Below are positions 37,313 through 38,937 of a DNA stretch of 38,937 bases, one piece after another; within the stretch, counting starts at the first letter, position 1, and every line of letters begins with the position of its first letter. A model generated the notes under the pieces. That model had not been told where the DNA came from and ran no database searches. It saw nothing but the letters and a program-made list of their open reading frames with translations. The stretch is from a virus: the IMG/VR virus record IMGVR_UViG_3300013372_003870, positions 1-38,937 of that record; one strand, 5' to 3'. Made by a program: the position numbers and the translations under genes.

Positions 37313-38503
37313 GTGGTAAATCTTGCTGACCTTATCAAAGACTTTGCCCCTGTTATTTCTACTATTGGGCAAGGTATTATCGGCTCTGATAGTATCAACG
37401 ATCAGACGGACACGCTCAACAATAGTATGACTGCTGCTACTCAGCGGCTTAATGAGGGGTTGGATCAACGCCTCGGCTATAGTGAGCAAGGGATTGAGGA
37501 GCTTCTTAAGCTGCTATCTGCTGGTTTAGGAGAGCAATCTAATATCTACCGCACTAGCGGCCTTGATTATAAGGCGGCAACAGAGAAAGGAGTCAATCAA
37601 TATGGCTCTGACATTGCCCCTCTTGTAAATCAGCTTTCCAAAGGGTTATCGCTTTCTAGTGATGTGTATGGAGCGAATCTGGATAAGACGGCTGGCCAAA
37701 CGGCTAACCTTGTCCAGCAAGGGGCAGGTGATGTAGTTCAACAATATGCTCCTTATGTAGAGACTGGCCAGGATGCCCTTGGCTATCTTGCCCAAGTTAT
37801 GGGCTTGGATCCAAACCAATTAACAGACTCACAGCGTTTTGCACTTGATGCCTTGAACCGTGATTTAATGGCAAACCTCAATGCCTCTGGATTGCGTGGG
37901 GCTGGGCGGGCTGGTGTTGGTGTTGTTTCTGATGCTCTGGCTAAGGCTAAGGCACAAATGTATGACCAGAACATGCAACGCAGGGATAATGCTGCGTCAA
38001 CCTTGAATAGCCAGGGCTATAGTGCGACGGGTCAAACTGCAAATGCCCTAGAGGGTGCCAAGCGTGCTTTGGCTGATTTAACATATAAAACAGGAACTAA
38101 TAAGACTGAAAACCAGTTTGGTGTAAATCAGAAGGTCGCAGATACGGCCTTTAATGCTGGCCAGGATGTAGCTAGTAAGAAATATGCCTCTACCAGTGAT
38201 GTAAACAAGAACACCTATAATATTGAAAAAGGGATAGGTGACGCTACTGGTAAGTATTATGAGAACGTTGGCAACCTTACTGGCGATCTTTACACTAATA
38301 GAGGAAATACTGCGCTTGGGAAGGCACAGGTTGATGCGTCTTTGACGCAGAATGTTGGTGCTAATTCTGCTAATGCAGACGCAGGAAAGACTAACATATT
38401 TTCTTCCACTATGGATAAACTGGGAACTATCCTTACAAAGCAGGCTTCTTCTAAAGCTAAAGGGGTTCCTACTGATGCTCAAACATTTGGAATGTCTTAC
38501 TAG
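37313..38503 (+). CDS. Internal virion (DNA ejection) protein
   Basis: A 396-residue protein starting with GTG at 37313 after AGGAGA. It is helical and Ala/Asn/Gln/Gly rich. A LNRDLMANLNASGLRGAGRA segment (about 188-205) resembles a motif in P22-type DNA-transfer proteins. It has coiled-coil like stretches (EGLDQRLGYSEQGIEELLKL) and many repeated G-x-x-A-x patterns. Proteins in this slot leave the virion and help DNA cross the cell envelope. Confidence 0.6.
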   Translation: MVNLADLIKDFAPVISTIGQGIIGSDSINDQTDTLNNSMTAATQRLNEGLDQRLGYSEQGIEELLKLLSAGLGEQSNIYRTSGLDYKAATEKGVNQYGSDIAPLVNQLSKGLSLSSDVYGANLDKTAGQTANLVQQGAGDVVQQYAPYVETGQDALGYLAQVMGLDPNQLTDSQRFALDALNRDLMANLNASGLRGAGRAGVGVVSDALAKAKAQMYDQNMQRRDNAASTLNSQGYSATGQTANALEGAKRALADLTYKTGTNKTENQFGVNQKVADTAFNAGQDVASKKYASTSDVNKNTYNIEKGIGDATGKYYENVGNLTGDLYTNRGNTALGKAQVDASLTQNVGANSANADAGKTNIFSSTMDKLGTILTKQASSKAKGVPTDAQTFGMSY

Positions 38504-38512
38504 GTAATTATC

Positions 38513-38937
38513 ATGCCCTACAATTCACTATCACAGCCTGTTGTCGATCTTTCTCGCAACCTTCCTACTCCTGATATGAATAGGATTGTTGACCCTACTG
38601 CGCCCGTTCGGCAGGCACAAGAGCAGCGTATGGCTCGTGAGGAAGAATTGGCACGCCAAGAGGCAAGTAAGGCATCTGAAAGGCAAGACAAGGTGTTGGA
38701 GAAGATGATTTCTGACCCGAAGAATGCCAAGGTATACTCGCAAATGTATAATGTGCCTATCACACCAGAGATAGATGTTTTACTCCGCGAGCCTATACAG
38801 GCACAGAAGTTATTAGAGGCACATAAAATTACTAAGGATATGGGTGTCGAAAATCCTACTGCCGTTCGTTCTTTTGTTGAAACATACCTTAAGACTGGTG
38901 ACTTGCTGAAATCTCAAGCTGCGATTGAAGGTATGGA
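38513..38937 (+). CDS. Probable ejection protein, 3' end outside window
   Basis: It starts MPYNSLSQPVVDLSRNLPTP and continues to the right edge (about 141 residues visible). An acidic/basic helix (RQAQEQRMAREEELARQ) is followed by AYSQMYN-like and PTAVRSFVETYLKTG segments. It follows the previous gene by 9 nt. Helical character and position fit a large internal virion protein, like P22 gp16 or gp20, but it is too partial to name. Confidence 0.6.
   Translation, partial: MPYNSLSQPVVDLSRNLPTPDMNRIVDPTAPVRQAQEQRMAREEELARQEASKASERQDKVLEKMISDPKNAKVYSQMYNVPITPEIDVLLREPIQAQKLLEAHKITKDMGVENPTAVRSFVETYLKTGDLLKSQAAIEGM

Noticed and set aside
1-38937. CRISPR array, insertion sequence or integrase
   Set aside because: No regularly spaced repeat-spacer series, no transposase and no recombinase motif were seen on either strand.

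Overview
This window looks like 39 kb of a tailed double-stranded DNA phage (or prophage) whose host is probably an alphaproteobacterium. It has a complete packaging and head module (small and large terminase, portal, scaffold, capsid). This is followed by a short-tail (podovirus-type) connector, fiber, tailspike and ejection-protein module. The large terminase, the P22-like portal, the gp4-like and gp10-like connectors, the beta-helix tailspike and the internal virion proteins point to P22-like architecture. The capsid protein resembles the N4-gp56 family instead. A GapR/DUF2312 domain and a DUF6456-like protein, both typical of alphaproteobacteria, suggest the host group. No integrase, DNA polymerase or endolysin was recognised, and genes are cut at both ends, so the genome continues on both sides.

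Layout. (1) 1-3.3 kb, minus strand: a tightly coupled operon of small early proteins, several of them tiny membrane proteins, headed by an ASCH/PUA-like protein. (2) 3.33-3.37 kb: a promoter-operator region facing a small helix-turn-helix-like regulator. (3) 3.4-5.0 kb, plus: regulator, GapR-like nucleoid protein with an AT hook, RuvC-like resolvase and a small ORF. (4) 5.0-6.7 kb, minus: a HicB-like antitoxin, a Panacea-domain (SocA-like) antitoxin, a 45-residue membrane protein that could be its toxin partner, and two relics of a methyltransferase gene, with 69-bp direct repeats flanking the membrane-protein gene. (5) 6.8-12.9 kb, plus: a possible iteron origin, replication organiser, zinc-ribbon protein, methyltransferase-like protein, a primase-helicase split over two frames, a structured RNA with a tRNA-like 3' end, NrdB, and a tRNA-Arg(UCU). 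(6) 13.0-15.3 kb, minus: a second early operon of small proteins, driven by a promoter like that of operon 1. (7) 15.5 kb to the end, plus: DUF6456-like protein, a good late promoter, terminase, portal, head proteins, scaffold, capsid, connectors, Gly-rich fiber, serralysin/RTX-like metalloprotease, tailspike and ejection proteins.

How it fits together. The two minus-strand early operons probably share one regulator through a TTGA-N14-TCAA element that overlaps the -35 box. The plus-strand replication block copies the DNA and supplies deoxynucleotides (NrdB). The late block packages DNA into a scaffolded procapsid and builds a short tail. The least ordinary parts are the antitoxin/membrane-protein block, the tRNA-like RNA before nrdB, the frame-split primase-helicase, the paired operators and the metalloprotease in the tail module. 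All assignments rest on reading motifs by eye; no search was run.
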